Shown here piece by piece: positions 8,826-16,907 of a stretch of DNA of 64,000 bases. The notes beneath the pieces were generated by a model. The model saw only the letters and a list, made by a program, of their open reading frames with translations, did no database searches and was not told where the DNA came from. The stretch's first letter is position 1. Each line of letters opens with the position of its first letter. A program made the translations under genes and the position numbers. Origin of the DNA: Bdellovibrio sp. NC01 (lineage in GTDB: Bacteria; Bdellovibrionota; Bdellovibrionia; Bdellovibrionales; Bdellovibrionaceae); contig NZ_CP030034.1 in NCBI RefSeq assembly GCF_006874625.1, positions 2,852,001 to 2,916,000 of the forward strand, written 5' to 3'.

Positions 8826-9536
8826 GTGAACACTCTGCTCTTCAAAAACATCGTGATCCTTACTGGTGCAGGCATTTCCGCCGAGTCAGGGATTCGCACG
8901 TTCAGAGATCAGAATGGCTTGTGGGAAGATCATCGCATCGAAGACGTAGCGACGCCCGAGGCCTTTCATCGCAACCCGGAATTAGTTCAACGCTTCTACA
9001 ACGCGAGAAGAGCTCAACTGAAAGATCCACAAATTAAGCCTAACGCCGCACATCTTGCTCTGGCAGAGCTGGAAAAGCAGTGGGAAGGCGACTTTCTGCT
9101 CGTAACACAAAACGTCGACAATCTTCACCGCAGAGCGGGTTCTAAAAATCTGCTGCACATGCATGGCAGGCTGGATCGCGTGCGTTGTTTGAGTTGCGAA
9201 GAAGAGTTTGAGTGGCTGGAAGATGTCGCTGTAAATGAGGATTGTCCTCATTGCGGCATCAAAGGTGCGCTTCGCCCTGACATCGTGTGGTTTGGTGAAA
9301 TGCCTTACCATATGGAGCAAATTTACGACGCGCTTGAGAAAGCCGATTTATTTATCTCGATCGGCACCAGCGGCAACGTCTACCCTGCCGCAGGTTTTGT
9401 GCAACTTGCCTGGAAAGCACGCAAAATTGAAGTGAACATGAAAGACACCGAAATTTCTAGAGCATTTGCGGAACACTTTGTAGGTCCCGCAACCGAGCAG
9501 GTGCCTCACCTGATTTCACTTCTGCTTGGAGAATAA
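8826..9536 (+). CDS. cobB: Sirtuin, NAD-dependent protein deacylase (class III, CobB type)
   Basis: This 236-residue Sir2-family enzyme removes acetyl or longer acidic acyl groups from lysines, using NAD. Seen motifs: GAGISAESGIRTFRD for NAD binding (residues 14-28), TQNVDNLH (95-101), the catalytic His in HMHG (H113), and four zinc cysteines C121, C124, C140 and C143. Tyr58 and Arg61 (FYNARR) match the Y-x-x-R pair that class III sirtuins (SIRT5, E. coli CobB) use to bind succinyl or malonyl groups, so desuccinylase activity is expected. The start is GTG with a GAGG site 7 bases upstream. It is divergent from the aconitase gene; aconitase is a common sirtuin target in other organisms, but linkage here is only positional. 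Confidence 0.93.
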   Translation: MNTLLFKNIVILTGAGISAESGIRTFRDQNGLWEDHRIEDVATPEAFHRNPELVQRFYNARRAQLKDPQIKPNAAHLALAELEKQWEGDFLLVTQNVDNLHRRAGSKNLLHMHGRLDRVRCLSCEEEFEWLEDVAVNEDCPHCGIKGALRPDIVWFGEMPYHMEQIYDALEKADLFISIGTSGNVYPAAGFVQLAWKARKIEVNMKDTEISRAFAEHFVGPATEQVPHLISLLLGE

Positions 9537-9550
9537 GCTGAAGCGCGGAC

Positions 9551-9724
9551 TTATTTCTCTTTTCGCACACCTTTAAAAGGTTTATCGTCAGCTTTGACAT
9601 TCATGAACTGACCGGTGCGCAGATCTCTTTCAACCCAGTGACCTGTTGCCGTATTAAAAACCTGACTGCGTTGGCGAACGGCGCCGTCTCTGTGACCATC
9701 ACCTTTTTTACCTACGGTAGCCAT
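9551..9724 (-). CDS. Short conserved-type protein, 57 residues
   Basis: A short reverse-strand gene with a perfect AGGAGG ribosome site 5 bases before the ATG. It encodes a hydrophilic, Lys/Arg/Gly-rich protein that begins MATVGKKGDGHRDGAVRQRS, has an aromatic centre (TGHWVERD) and ends in PFKGVRKEK. I recall similar short hypothetical proteins with the same opening and ending in other bacteria, but cannot name a function. No signal peptide or membrane segment; probably cytoplasmic, possibly nucleic-acid binding given its charge. Convergent with cobB, with only 14 bases between the two stops. A hairpin covers part of its ribosome site. Confidence 0.7.
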   Translation of the reverse strand: MATVGKKGDGHRDGAVRQRSQVFNTATGHWVERDLRTGQFMNVKADDKPFKGVRKEK

Positions 9725-9732
9725 AAAATCCT

Positions 9733-9755
9733 CCTGCTAAAGTCAGCATAGCAGG
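9733..9755 (-). promoter_or_regulatory. Leader hairpin overlapping the ribosome site
   Basis: CCTGCTA and TAGCAGG form a 7-bp stem with a 9-base loop just upstream of the 57-residue gene. On the transcript, the 3' arm ends within the AGGAGG ribosome site, so folding could partly hide it. This is a simple candidate for translational control or thermosensing. Confidence 0.35.
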
Positions 9756-9947
9756 AATGCTTGAGTGAGTTTTGTTTTTGATTCCCCACAGAAGACCAAC
9801 GTCGATGTCTCAACTTTGGATTGTCGAATCACCGTGTCATGATTTTTTTTCGGCCAAAATATCGCTCATAAGCAATTTAGCTCATTAATAACTTTTCAGT
9901 AAGTAATCCACAAAAAAGTGCCTACTTTTTTTTAAAACAGTTCTTTG

Positions 9948-9962
9948 CTATCTTTTAGATAG
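9948..9962 (+). promoter_or_regulatory. Candidate HxlR-type operator CTAT-N7-ATAG
   Basis: CTAT CTTTTAG ATAG lies 25 bases before the ATG of the NTF2-like gene. The same CTAT-N7-ATAG layout occurs in the promoter of the HxlR regulator gene at 11357-11371. Two copies within 1.4 kb, each in front of a gene of the cluster, suggest a shared operator. Confidence 0.4.
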
Positions 9963-9987
9963 TTACTTCCCAACAGAAAGGAAAAGT

Positions 9988-10437
9988 ATGAAAACACAAG
10001 AGCAAATCAGACAAACCGCACAACAAACATTCCAAAACCATCTCGACTATCTTTCTAGTGGCCGAGTTGAAGACTGGGTGAATTTATGGAGCGAAAACGG
10101 CATCCTTGAATTTCCCTTCAAGCTTCCCGTCTATCCAGACAAAGTCGAAGGTAAAGCGATGATCCGCGAATACATGAATCACTTTCCAGACACTCTGAAA
10201 GTTGAGTTTTCAAAGCCAGTATTTCATCGCACGGAAGATCCGACGCTGGTCATTGCTGAATTCACAGCCCGCGGCCACATGCTAACGTCAGGACGAGAAT
10301 ACAATCAAACATACATCTCTGTGGTGTATACGGAAGACGGTAAAATCGCGCGCTATAAAGACTTCTGGGATCCACTCGTCGCTTTGAATGCACTAGGTGA
10401 AAATAACAACTACAAAGGTGCGACGGCCACAATGTAA
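9988..10437 (+). CDS. NTF2-like (SnoaL/PhzA-B type) protein
   Basis: A 149-residue protein with the pattern of the NTF2-like superfamily: an N-terminal helix pair (FQNHLDYLSSGRVEDWVNLW), a strand after a Gly (NGILEFPF), and a curved sheet ending in YTEDGKIARYKDFWDPL. Members are small cone-shaped enzymes or ligand binders; the PhzA/B-like group is closest in my reading. A GAAAGG ribosome site precedes the ATG. It is ended by a strong terminator, and a CTAT-N7-ATAG operator candidate lies upstream, matching one at the HxlR gene. A role in handling a reactive small molecule is inference from that neighbourhood. Confidence 0.8.
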   Translation: MKTQEQIRQTAQQTFQNHLDYLSSGRVEDWVNLWSENGILEFPFKLPVYPDKVEGKAMIREYMNHFPDTLKVEFSKPVFHRTEDPTLVIAEFTARGHMLTSGREYNQTYISVVYTEDGKIARYKDFWDPLVALNALGENNNYKGATATM

Positions 10438-10444
10438 CAACATC

Positions 10445-10473
10445 GAGGCAGGAGCGATCCTGCCTCTTTTTTT
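10445..10473 (+). terminator. Intrinsic terminator
   Basis: GAGGCAGGA and TCCTGCCTC form a 9-bp stem around GCGA, directly followed by seven T bases. It ends the NTF2-like gene and separates it from the GFA-family gene. Confidence 0.95.
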
Positions 10474-10483
10474 AGAGGTCACC

Positions 10484-10930
10484 ATGTCAACGATTCCAGC
10501 AAGCCCCTACAGCAAACTTGATTTTTCATTTCCTATTCGCGGTTCCCGCAACTGCGGCGCTGTGGTATTTACAGCCACAGAAAAACCACGAATTGCCTTT
10601 CACTGTCATTGTGAACACTGTCAGAAATTTTCTTCGAGTGGTCACGCTTCTTATGTTTTATTTAATAAAGAGACTTCAAAAATTTCAGGAAAAACTTCGA
10701 CGTGGAGCTATCTTGCCGACAGCGGAAACACGACGACAAAACATTTTTGCAGCACCTGTGGCACTCAAGTCTACAGTCAGACCAGTGGACATCCCAATAA
10801 CATGATTGTGGCCGCTTCTTGCTTAGAAGCGAAAGACCTTTTCATCCCAAGTATCGCCATGTTTACAAAACACGCCGCCCCTTGGGATCTGATTGCTGAA
10901 AACCTGGCTCGCTATGAAGCGGGCGTTTAG
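10484..10930 (+). CDS. GFA/CENP-V family zinc protein
   Basis: The frame is open from 10397 but that part crosses the terminator; the ATG at 10484, with AGAGGT upstream, gives a 148-residue protein. Cysteine motifs match the GFA/CENP-V fold: an early Cys in SRNCGAVVF, CHCEHC (CxCxxC), and CSTCG. In this family two zinc ions are bound by such Cys groups; members include glutathione-dependent formaldehyde-activating-like proteins, but most have unproven activity. The C-terminus reads PSIAMFTKHAAPWD, a common ending in the family. It converges on the HxlR gene and their stop codons share 4 bases (10927-10930). Confidence 0.88.
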   Translation: MSTIPASPYSKLDFSFPIRGSRNCGAVVFTATEKPRIAFHCHCEHCQKFSSSGHASYVLFNKETSKISGKTSTWSYLADSGNTTTKHFCSTCGTQVYSQTSGHPNNMIVAASCLEAKDLFIPSIAMFTKHAAPWDLIAENLARYEAGV

Positions 10931-11331
10931 ATATTCTTAGCGACTTTTCTAATTTTAGCTTCGTGCCCGACAGACCACTCGCAAAGCACAGTGATCGCGG
11001 GCCTGACGCTTTTACCAAAGCTTGTCAGTTCATATTCCACACGCGGAGGAACTTCAGGAAAGACTTCGCGTTTGATAAGCTCTAAGTCTTCAAGCTTTTT
11101 CAAAGTTTGTGTCAGCATTTTCGGTGAAATCGTAGGAATTTGCTTCTGCAATTCTCCGTAGCGTTTTTTACCTTCCATCAAAACAACCAGCACGATGATT
11201 GTCCACTTATCGCCAAGTAGTCGCGCCCCCAGACTGAAAATACACGTCTCATCAAAAAGCGGTTTCTTTTTGATTTTTTCAACCATCGTATCAATTTTGT
11301 CTTGGAAAAAAGCTTCTTCTCCGCGTGCCAT
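10927..11331 (-). CDS. HxlR family winged-helix regulator
   Basis: The start at 11331 (ATG, AAGGA about 9 bases upstream) is preferred over an upstream Met, giving 134 residues. The core shows the HxlR pattern: LGDKWTIIVLVVLMEGKKRY, then PTISPKMLTQTLKKLEDLEL for DNA recognition and the wing FPEVPPRVEYELT. One cysteine, C30 just before the first helix, is at the place where YodB/CatR-type members carry their redox- or quinone-sensing Cys. Known relatives respond to quinones, hypochlorite or formaldehyde. Its promoter overlaps a CTAT-N7-ATAG palindrome that recurs before the NTF2-like gene, so self-regulation and control of that gene are likely (inference). Confidence 0.9.
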   Translation of the reverse strand: MARGEEAFFQDKIDTMVEKIKKKPLFDETCIFSLGARLLGDKWTIIVLVVLMEGKKRYGELQKQIPTISPKMLTQTLKKLEDLELIKREVFPEVPPRVEYELTSFGKSVRPAITVLCEWSVGHEAKIRKVAKNI

Positions 11332-11356
11332 AGCCACACATCCTTTTATATACCTA

Positions 11357-11371
11357 CTATACAATAGATAG
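11357..11371 (-). promoter_or_regulatory. Candidate HxlR operator over its own promoter
   Basis: TACTAT ACAATAG ATAGTA is an inverted repeat with a 7-base spacer. On the reverse strand a plausible promoter (TTGTAT, 17 bases, TATAGT) has its -10 and spacer inside the repeat. The arrangement suits an autorepressor. The CTAT-N7-ATAG core matches 9948-9962. Confidence 0.45.
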
Positions 11372-11391
11372 TAAGAATATACAAGATGGCA

Positions 11392-14300
11392 CTAAAGCCC
11401 TAGTTTCGCTTTGATTGCGTTGAGATCTTTTTGTTGTTGCTCGAGTTTTGCGCGCAATTCGCGGTTTTCTTCTTTTAGCGATGCGATGTCGCGCTCGTTC
11501 TTAGTCACTCGTTCGGCGACCGAAGAAATTTGCGCTTGCGACATTTCACACTTGCCGTTCAGCTCTTGCACGGCATTTACCATCGCCCAATGAATTGGAT
11601 CGACATTCAAAGTCAGATAACCGTCGTCACGCTTAATCACCGCATCAGGAATTACTTTTTGCACTTCTTGGGCGATGAAACCGATTAACTTTTTATCGCT
11701 TGGCAATTTCAAGGCATTATCTTTTTTGTAGTTATAACGAACCGTGTGCAATTTTAAAATTGCATTCAAACCATATTCATAATCACCATGAATATCTTTA
11801 AGTCGCGCATCTGATGCCATCGTCCATGTTGTTGAAGAGCTTAACGCCGCTGTACCCACAACTTGTAAGTTATAAGCAGGACTTGAAGTACCGATACCGA
11901 CGTTACCGGAATCTTTCACGACAAAGGCACTCGGAGAGTAAGCGGAACCAGCTTTAAATAAGTTACCCGAACCACCCGTCGTATTTTCAGAATAAACCGT
12001 CATAATACCATTTACTGAATCCGAATATCCCGTACCCGCGCCGACCACCTGCAGAACATTCGCTGCCGCCGTATAAAAACGTCCTTGCCCAATAACATCC
12101 AAAGTCGTGGCAGGAGTCGAAGTATTAATCCCCACACGTCCCGCTGAAGTAATACGCATGCGCTCAGTGCCCGAGTTGCTCGCTAAAGTTGTAAACGCTA
12201 AATACGCATTCTTAGTTGATGCCGTTGTCGTCCAATCATTTTCAGGACGAGAAACAATTGCTGCCGCAGTCGCATAAGAGGAACCATCGTAACCTCTGAA
12301 CGCTAACAAGCCTAAGGTGTCACCATTCAATACGGCTGTTGGCGACGACGATGTTCCCCGCGCACGAGTTTGAAAAACGGCTGGTCCCGCAGAAGCCGTC
12401 GAGCTAAATGCATCGATCTGAATATCATCCGCGACGCCGCCATCACCGACCATGTGCAAACCAGCAGCTGGGTTCTGAGTTCCAATCCCTAATAAACCTG
12501 CTGACGATAATGTCATGCGCGTTTGGCGAGTCGTTGAACCAATCGCGGTTGTACCGAAATCAATGAGTGTTCCTTGATTTGTCGCAGTGAAATTTTCAGC
12601 AGCAGAAATTTGCACGGCACCCGAATTCGTCGACCAACCTGATGACGAATAGGCACCCATGCCGTACAAGCCCATCAAACGATCCCCTGCTAATACCGCT
12701 GTTGGTGCTGTCGGCGTACCACGCGACTTGTAAAACGCAATCGTGCCGCCGCCATTGTCGTTATCGGATTCTTGCACGATCACCCCGCCCCAATTGCGTC
12801 CCACAACGTGCAACGGAGCCTGTGGCGTACTCGTATTGATCCCAACTGTACCGCCTGAAACGATCAAATCAGGAGTTTGATCTACGTTGTGCGCAAAGAT
12901 GGCGACAGGACGCGGACTCACGCCAGCTGAACGACCATACAACCACGCCCAACCATTTGAAGCATCAAGACCCATAGTTAGTCCATTGCCAGAAGAATCT
13001 TCAAATGTTGCAACACCATAATCGACTTGCGCGCTCTGCGTGCCAATCACATGCAAAGGTGATTGCGGAGTCGTATTGCCGATCGCAACTTTACCCGCAC
13101 TAGATACCACCACTCGCGGAGTATTGTTGGTGGCGATACTCAAATTATAATTATCTTTTAAACCGATGGTCGCATTGGCACCAATCGTGTTGCCACCATT
13201 CACATACGCACTTGTTGGTAAATCGGCAGCGGCAATTGTTCTAAATGTCGGCGTGCCCGCAGATCCAGAAGGAGCCGCCAAGAATGTGTTCGCCGTTTGC
13301 GATGAAAAATTAGAAGCCGTCACTTGAATGTTTGAACACGTCCAAGTTCCTGTGGGGCTCGAGAAGGTTAATGTCTGACCCGCGGAACAGTTCGCTGGCA
13401 TCTGCGAAGATTTAATAATACTGCCCGCATCACTTAAATTCGCAGTCGAAAGTGCGGTATTCACCCATGCACTGCCGTTATATTTTAAAAACTCACCTGA
13501 AGCCAATGACGTCAACGTCACCGCAGCACCTTTGATTTTATCAACACTCATCGTGGAACTTGTCCCACTGACGTCACCACTAAATGTCGAAGACGTACCA
13601 AGTTTACCGTTGAAAGTGTTCCAATCAGTCGAACTCAAGTAACCATTTGTTGAGGTATCTGCTTTTGTGATACTTAATGCGGGCGTCGTCGTGCCATTTG
13701 CAACAGCCAATGGCGCAGTGACAGTGACATTCGTCACAGTTCCACCACCCGTCGCAATATTGACACCGTTTACTTTAAAATTACCAGTGACATTGACATC
13801 ACCGTTCACATCAACCGCGTAACCCGGTGATGTCTTACCGATACCAACTTTACCGGTATTATCGACCATAATACGATTGCTGCCTGCCGTATAAATTCCA
13901 ACAGCCATGGGCGAGTACAAATTCAATGCGCCATTATCTAAGTTTTTAATCTCAAACATCGAGCCATTGAAATTCATGGTCGCGCCTGTCGCGGCAAACG
14001 TGTCAGTGAGTTTAATCCCTGACAAACCGTTGACATGAAGACCTGCGGAAGGAGTGTTCGTGCCAATTCCGACGTTGCCAGAATTGTAGTAAATATTGCT
14101 ACCGCTCGTACTCCACTGCGAAGTGCCCGTGATATTTTGACATTCAAATGTCGAAGAACTGACGTTCCAATAAAGAGTTTGTGAGCTCGTGCAATTTGCA
14201 TTAGCAACATAACCCGCAAAACTTGAATTTGATAAATAAGAACTCAACGACGCCGCTAAACCTGAAACATCGGAAGTGGCAATCGTCGCAGGTGACCAAT

Positions 14301-15168
14301 TCGTGCCGTTGAATTTCAAGAACTGACCTGACGTCGGAGTTGTAGTGGCGACGCCGACACCTTGCAAAGCTTTGACCGTGGGACCTGGATAAGTACCACT
14401 TAAGTCACCGCTCGCAGTACCACCCGATTGAATAGCATTTACTAAGCGCGCATCGTTACCAGCGGCGACAGTGTTCGCACCCGTACCGACATTTAAAGTA
14501 ATTTGCGGAGTTGAAGTTCCATTCGCGATCGTGACGTAAGCATTGGCGGAGGTAACATTCGTAACTGTACCACCACTAGCTCCACTGACACCTGTACACG
14601 TCAGCGCACTTCCATCCCACGTCAAAAAACTGCCAGCACCACACGTTGGAATTACCGACTTCAATAAAAAGTCAGCCGCCGTATTTGTGCCAAGCTTAGA
14701 AGCTGTTAACGAATGCCCAGCAAACGGAACCGAACGAATTTCTGCATCCGGAGAAATCGTTTTCCACCCACTGCCATCATGAAACTGCACGCGCAGTTTA
14801 CGAATATCATCAAATGAAGGACTGTATGTCGAGCCGCCATCGCAGCTCAAACTTCCGGCGTTTGCAAATGCATCTAAGATTTTAAAAGTTGAAGAAGCGG
14901 GAAATGACTTCGTGCCCGAACCGATGGCCACATCAAACACACCGCCCGAGTTCACCATATTCACGCCGTTGATTTGTTCGCGATAAACCACGCACAAACC
15001 ATCAGGGCTCGTGATTTCAAAACTGAAACTGACATTATTAAACTGCAAAGGCGTGCCGTCGACTTTTAAAATGCGACCTTGATAGGTCAACGCATTCGGC
15101 GCTGCTTGTGCTACAGACAAGAAGAAATAAATGAGAATGCTTATTCCAGTGTACGTTCCAACATTCAT
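11392..15168 (-). CDS. Large secreted tail-fibre-like protein with S74 chaperone domain
   Basis: The frame opens at 15288, but those first 40 codons cover an inverted repeat and have no export signal. The ATG at 15168 gives a signal peptide (VGTYTGISILIYFFLSVAQA) and 1258 residues. The N-terminal ~150 residues form a domain typical of this family (ALTYQGRILKVDGTPLQ). A long Ser/Thr/Gly/Asn-rich stalk follows, with many copies of the motif VGIGTxxPxxxLxVxG. Near the C-terminus SDARLKDI starts a peptidase S74 / endosialidase-type intramolecular chaperone with the Ser-Asp and Lys needed for self-cleavage. The last ~45 residues are a coiled coil (EENRELRAKLEQQQ). Such proteins trimerise into fibres; Bdellovibrio encodes many. 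Likely a surface or secreted adhesive fibre, perhaps prey-related (inference). Confidence 0.88.
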   Translation of the reverse strand: MNVGTYTGISILIYFFLSVAQAAPNALTYQGRILKVDGTPLQFNNVSFSFEITSPDGLCVVYREQINGVNMVNSGGVFDVAIGSGTKSFPASSTFKILDAFANAGSLSCDGGSTYSPSFDDIRKLRVQFHDGSGWKTISPDAEIRSVPFAGHSLTASKLGTNTAADFLLKSVIPTCGAGSFLTWDGSALTCTGVSGASGGTVTNVTSANAYVTIANGTSTPQITLNVGTGANTVAAGNDARLVNAIQSGGTASGDLSGTYPGPTVKALQGVGVATTTPTSGQFLKFNGTNWSPATIATSDVSGLAASLSSYLSNSSFAGYVANANCTSSQTLYWNVSSSTFECQNITGTSQWSTSGSNIYYNSGNVGIGTNTPSAGLHVNGLSGIKLTDTFAATGATMNFNGSMFEIKNLDNGALNLYSPMAVGIYTAGSNRIMVDNTGKVGIGKTSPGYAVDVNGDVNVTGNFKVNGVNIATGGGTVTNVTVTAPLAVANGTTTPALSITKADTSTNGYLSSTDWNTFNGKLGTSSTFSGDVSGTSSTMSVDKIKGAAVTLTSLASGEFLKYNGSAWVNTALSTANLSDAGSIIKSSQMPANCSAGQTLTFSSPTGTWTCSNIQVTASNFSSQTANTFLAAPSGSAGTPTFRTIAAADLPTSAYVNGGNTIGANATIGLKDNYNLSIATNNTPRVVVSSAGKVAIGNTTPQSPLHVIGTQSAQVDYGVATFEDSSGNGLTMGLDASNGWAWLYGRSAGVSPRPVAIFAHNVDQTPDLIVSGGTVGINTSTPQAPLHVVGRNWGGVIVQESDNDNGGGTIAFYKSRGTPTAPTAVLAGDRLMGLYGMGAYSSSGWSTNSGAVQISAAENFTATNQGTLIDFGTTAIGSTTRQTRMTLSSAGLLGIGTQNPAAGLHMVGDGGVADDIQIDAFSSTASAGPAVFQTRARGTSSSPTAVLNGDTLGLLAFRGYDGSSYATAAAIVSRPENDWTTTASTKNAYLAFTTLASNSGTERMRITSAGRVGINTSTPATTLDVIGQGRFYTAAANVLQVVGAGTGYSDSVNGIMTVYSENTTGGSGNLFKAGSAYSPSAFVVKDSGNVGIGTSSPAYNLQVVGTAALSSSTTWTMASDARLKDIHGDYEYGLNAILKLHTVRYNYKKDNALKLPSDKKLIGFIAQEVQKVIPDAVIKRDDGYLTLNVDPIHWAMVNAVQELNGKCEMSQAQISSVAERVTKNERDIASLKEENRELRAKLEQQQKDLNAIKAKLGL

Positions 15169-15220
15169 ATAGAACGTGTCGGCATTCTTAGAACACTCAA
15201 TGAGCGCTTTAGTGTCTAAA

Positions 15221-15259
15221 ATTGAGAATTCGCGAACTATTCTTCGCGAATTCTTCAAT
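15221..15259 (-). other. Strong inverted repeat upstream of the fibre gene
   Basis: GAATTCGCGAA and TTCGCGAATTC form a perfect 11-bp stem around CTATTC, extended by ATTGA/TCAAT with one bulge. It lies 61 bases after the stop of the gene at 15320 and 53 bases before the chosen start of the fibre gene. On the reverse strand a short T-run follows (AATTTTAG). It may be a terminator for the upstream gene or a leader hairpin of the fibre mRNA. Confidence 0.55.
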
Positions 15260-15319
15260 CGTAATGACGAGAGCTCGCGTCTTACCACAAAGACTTGGAA
15301 ACCTCGTCCTACTTAAGTC

Positions 15320-15643
15320 CTACCAACCAGAATAACAGCGGCTTGAGGTGATCACTTGGTCAGAGTCACGGACCATATACAAGCAGCTTGAATACTCCAT
15401 ATGAAGTTGCACGCGCACATGAGGGATCACCGTGCCGTCGCGCTCAACAATATGTGAAGGCTGCGCTTCCACGTCCAAAATTTTTGGCAGAGTGCAAAGT
15501 TCTTCGAACGTATAATCTTCGTGAGCCGCAACTGTGTAAATAGCTTTCGTCAAGCGAGCGTTGTTCGCCCATTTATCACAAGTTGTAAATGCGAATGATG
15601 AAGATGCAGCGAACAGTGTCGCGCAGAAAATAAGTGCTTTCAT
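15320..15643 (-). CDS. Small secreted hypothetical protein
   Basis: A 107-residue precursor with a signal peptide (MKALIFCATLFAASSSFAF). The mature part is about 88 residues with four cysteines (CDKW, ELCTL, SSCLYM, SSRCYSGW) that could form two disulphides, as expected in the periplasm. No family recognised. It is on the same strand as the fibre gene and lies upstream of it, but the strong hairpin between them argues for separate transcripts. Confidence 0.7.
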   Translation of the reverse strand: MKALIFCATLFAASSSFAFTTCDKWANNARLTKAIYTVAAHEDYTFEELCTLPKILDVEAQPSHIVERDGTVIPHVRVQLHMEYSSCLYMVRDSDQVITSSRCYSGW

Positions 15644-15922
15644 AGATTCCTCTTTCTCTTTGAGCGCACGAAGCTAAGGCGTGAAAATAAAACGCACAAT
15701 CATTTGCGCCAGAAACTTCTCAACAGAAAAAGCATTGAGAAACAAAAGTTAAAGTGCGCGGCGCGGCTTCATACTCAAGTAGTGTTTATACTCTATTTTT
15801 ATTAATTAAATTATTGATATCACGTCACTTATAAGGATTCATGTCAGCCATTTAATTTGCCCACAAACGCTTGGTAAATTTATCGTCTGCTTACAAATTC
15901 ATTCAAACACAGGAGACAACAA

Positions 15923-16306
15923 ATGAAATTGTATGCATTCGCAACAGCCCTACTTCTTTCCCAAACAACATTCGCAGCGTCGGCTCTTAGCATCGCTAAA
16001 CTTGATTGCACAGCAGTCAACGCTGGTGGATTCGCAAGCTTGAAACTTTCTCCATCAGGACAAGTGGAGATCGTTGTGAACAACGTTTTCAAATCAGAAG
16101 CAAAACTTGTTTCTTTAAGCGAATCATCAGTTCTGTTTCAACAAGCAAACAGCACTTCGCAATACCGCATTGAATTCCCAGAAGCGCTGAAAGCTGGCGA
16201 CCAAAAAGTTCAAGGTATCTTGTACTCGAAATACACGCCAAGTGCTGCGTGGTTAGCAACAAGCTACGCGACTTGCCAAATTACTGCGGCTGAAGTGGCT
16301 CACTAA
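15923..16306 (+). CDS. Small secreted hypothetical protein
   Basis: An ATG with AGGAGA 8 bases upstream opens a signal peptide (MKLYAFATALLLSQTTFAA). The mature part of ~108 residues has two cysteines (KLDCTAV near the start, YATCQIT near the end) that likely pair, and alternates short strands with Ser-rich turns, so a small periplasmic beta sandwich is likely. Codon use looks well adapted, suggesting good expression. Function unknown. The 279 bases before it hold an AT-rich stretch (15790-15830) that probably contains its promoter; no other structure seen there. Confidence 0.72.
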   Translation: MKLYAFATALLLSQTTFAASALSIAKLDCTAVNAGGFASLKLSPSGQVEIVVNNVFKSEAKLVSLSESSVLFQQANSTSQYRIEFPEALKAGDQKVQGILYSKYTPSAAWLATSYATCQITAAEVAH

Positions 16307-16350
16307 TTCTTTTCCTTGCCAGAAGCGGGTGTCGTGTTAAGCTCGCAGAC

Positions 16351-16887
16351 ATGATGACGACACTTCTTCTGGCAAATTTATTCTTCGCCCCTGCTGTTGC
16401 AGCAACACCTGCATTAAGCGGAGATTATCAACGTCCTTGTTACGCCATTGATGACGATTATCTGACGACAGAATTAAATGTCACAGGTAATAAATGGACT
16501 TTGCAACACATCGCTTACGAAGACGATAAATGCGGGCAAGCCTACCTAATTTACCAAGTTGATTACAAAGTTAAATCCGAAGAACAAAACATTGATATGA
16601 CAACCGTTGAAGTTTCATACATGTCTTTGTCTGATGAAGTCAGCGAAGCCTTGAACATGGTTTCATACTGCGGAATTTCCGACTGGAAAAAGAAAGAGAA
16701 ACGAGTTGTCACAGGAAAACTGTGCGACGAATTCAATGCGCCGAAACAAGGCGACATGATTTACTCCATCATCAAAGTACAAGGCAACGATCTTTATCTT
16801 GGAACAATGAGCGGAACGGCTGACGGCAAGACTCCTGAAACGCGTTACGACCAAGTCGATTCTTTGCCGCTTCATAAGCTTCGCTAA
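16351..16887 (+). CDS. Secreted hypothetical protein
   Basis: A 178-residue precursor. The signal peptide is MMTTLLLANLFFAPAVAATP, and the mature part begins ALSGDYQRPCYAIDDD. Four cysteines (RPCYA, DKCGQA, SYCGIS, KLCDEF) and a beta-rich pattern with acidic loops (LNVTGNKWTLQHIAYEDD) suggest a lipocalin-like or similar single-domain sandwich: the opening SGDY plus a repeated measure of 'amount versus time' strands resembles proteins annotated as secreted hypothetical in Bdellovibrio. No enzyme motif seen. It is 44 bases after the previous gene and 20 bases before the HAD gene, so the three may be co-transcribed. Confidence 0.68.
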   Translation: MMTTLLLANLFFAPAVAATPALSGDYQRPCYAIDDDYLTTELNVTGNKWTLQHIAYEDDKCGQAYLIYQVDYKVKSEEQNIDMTTVEVSYMSLSDEVSEALNMVSYCGISDWKKKEKRVVTGKLCDEFNAPKQGDMIYSIIKVQGNDLYLGTMSGTADGKTPETRYDQVDSLPLHKLR

Positions 16888-16907
16888 CGAGTCAAAACTC
16901 AAGCATC

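Noticed and set aside
11392-15168. Tail-fibre annotation as evidence of a prophage
   Set aside because: There are no other phage genes nearby, and the protein has a Sec signal peptide; S74 domains occur in cellular surface proteins.
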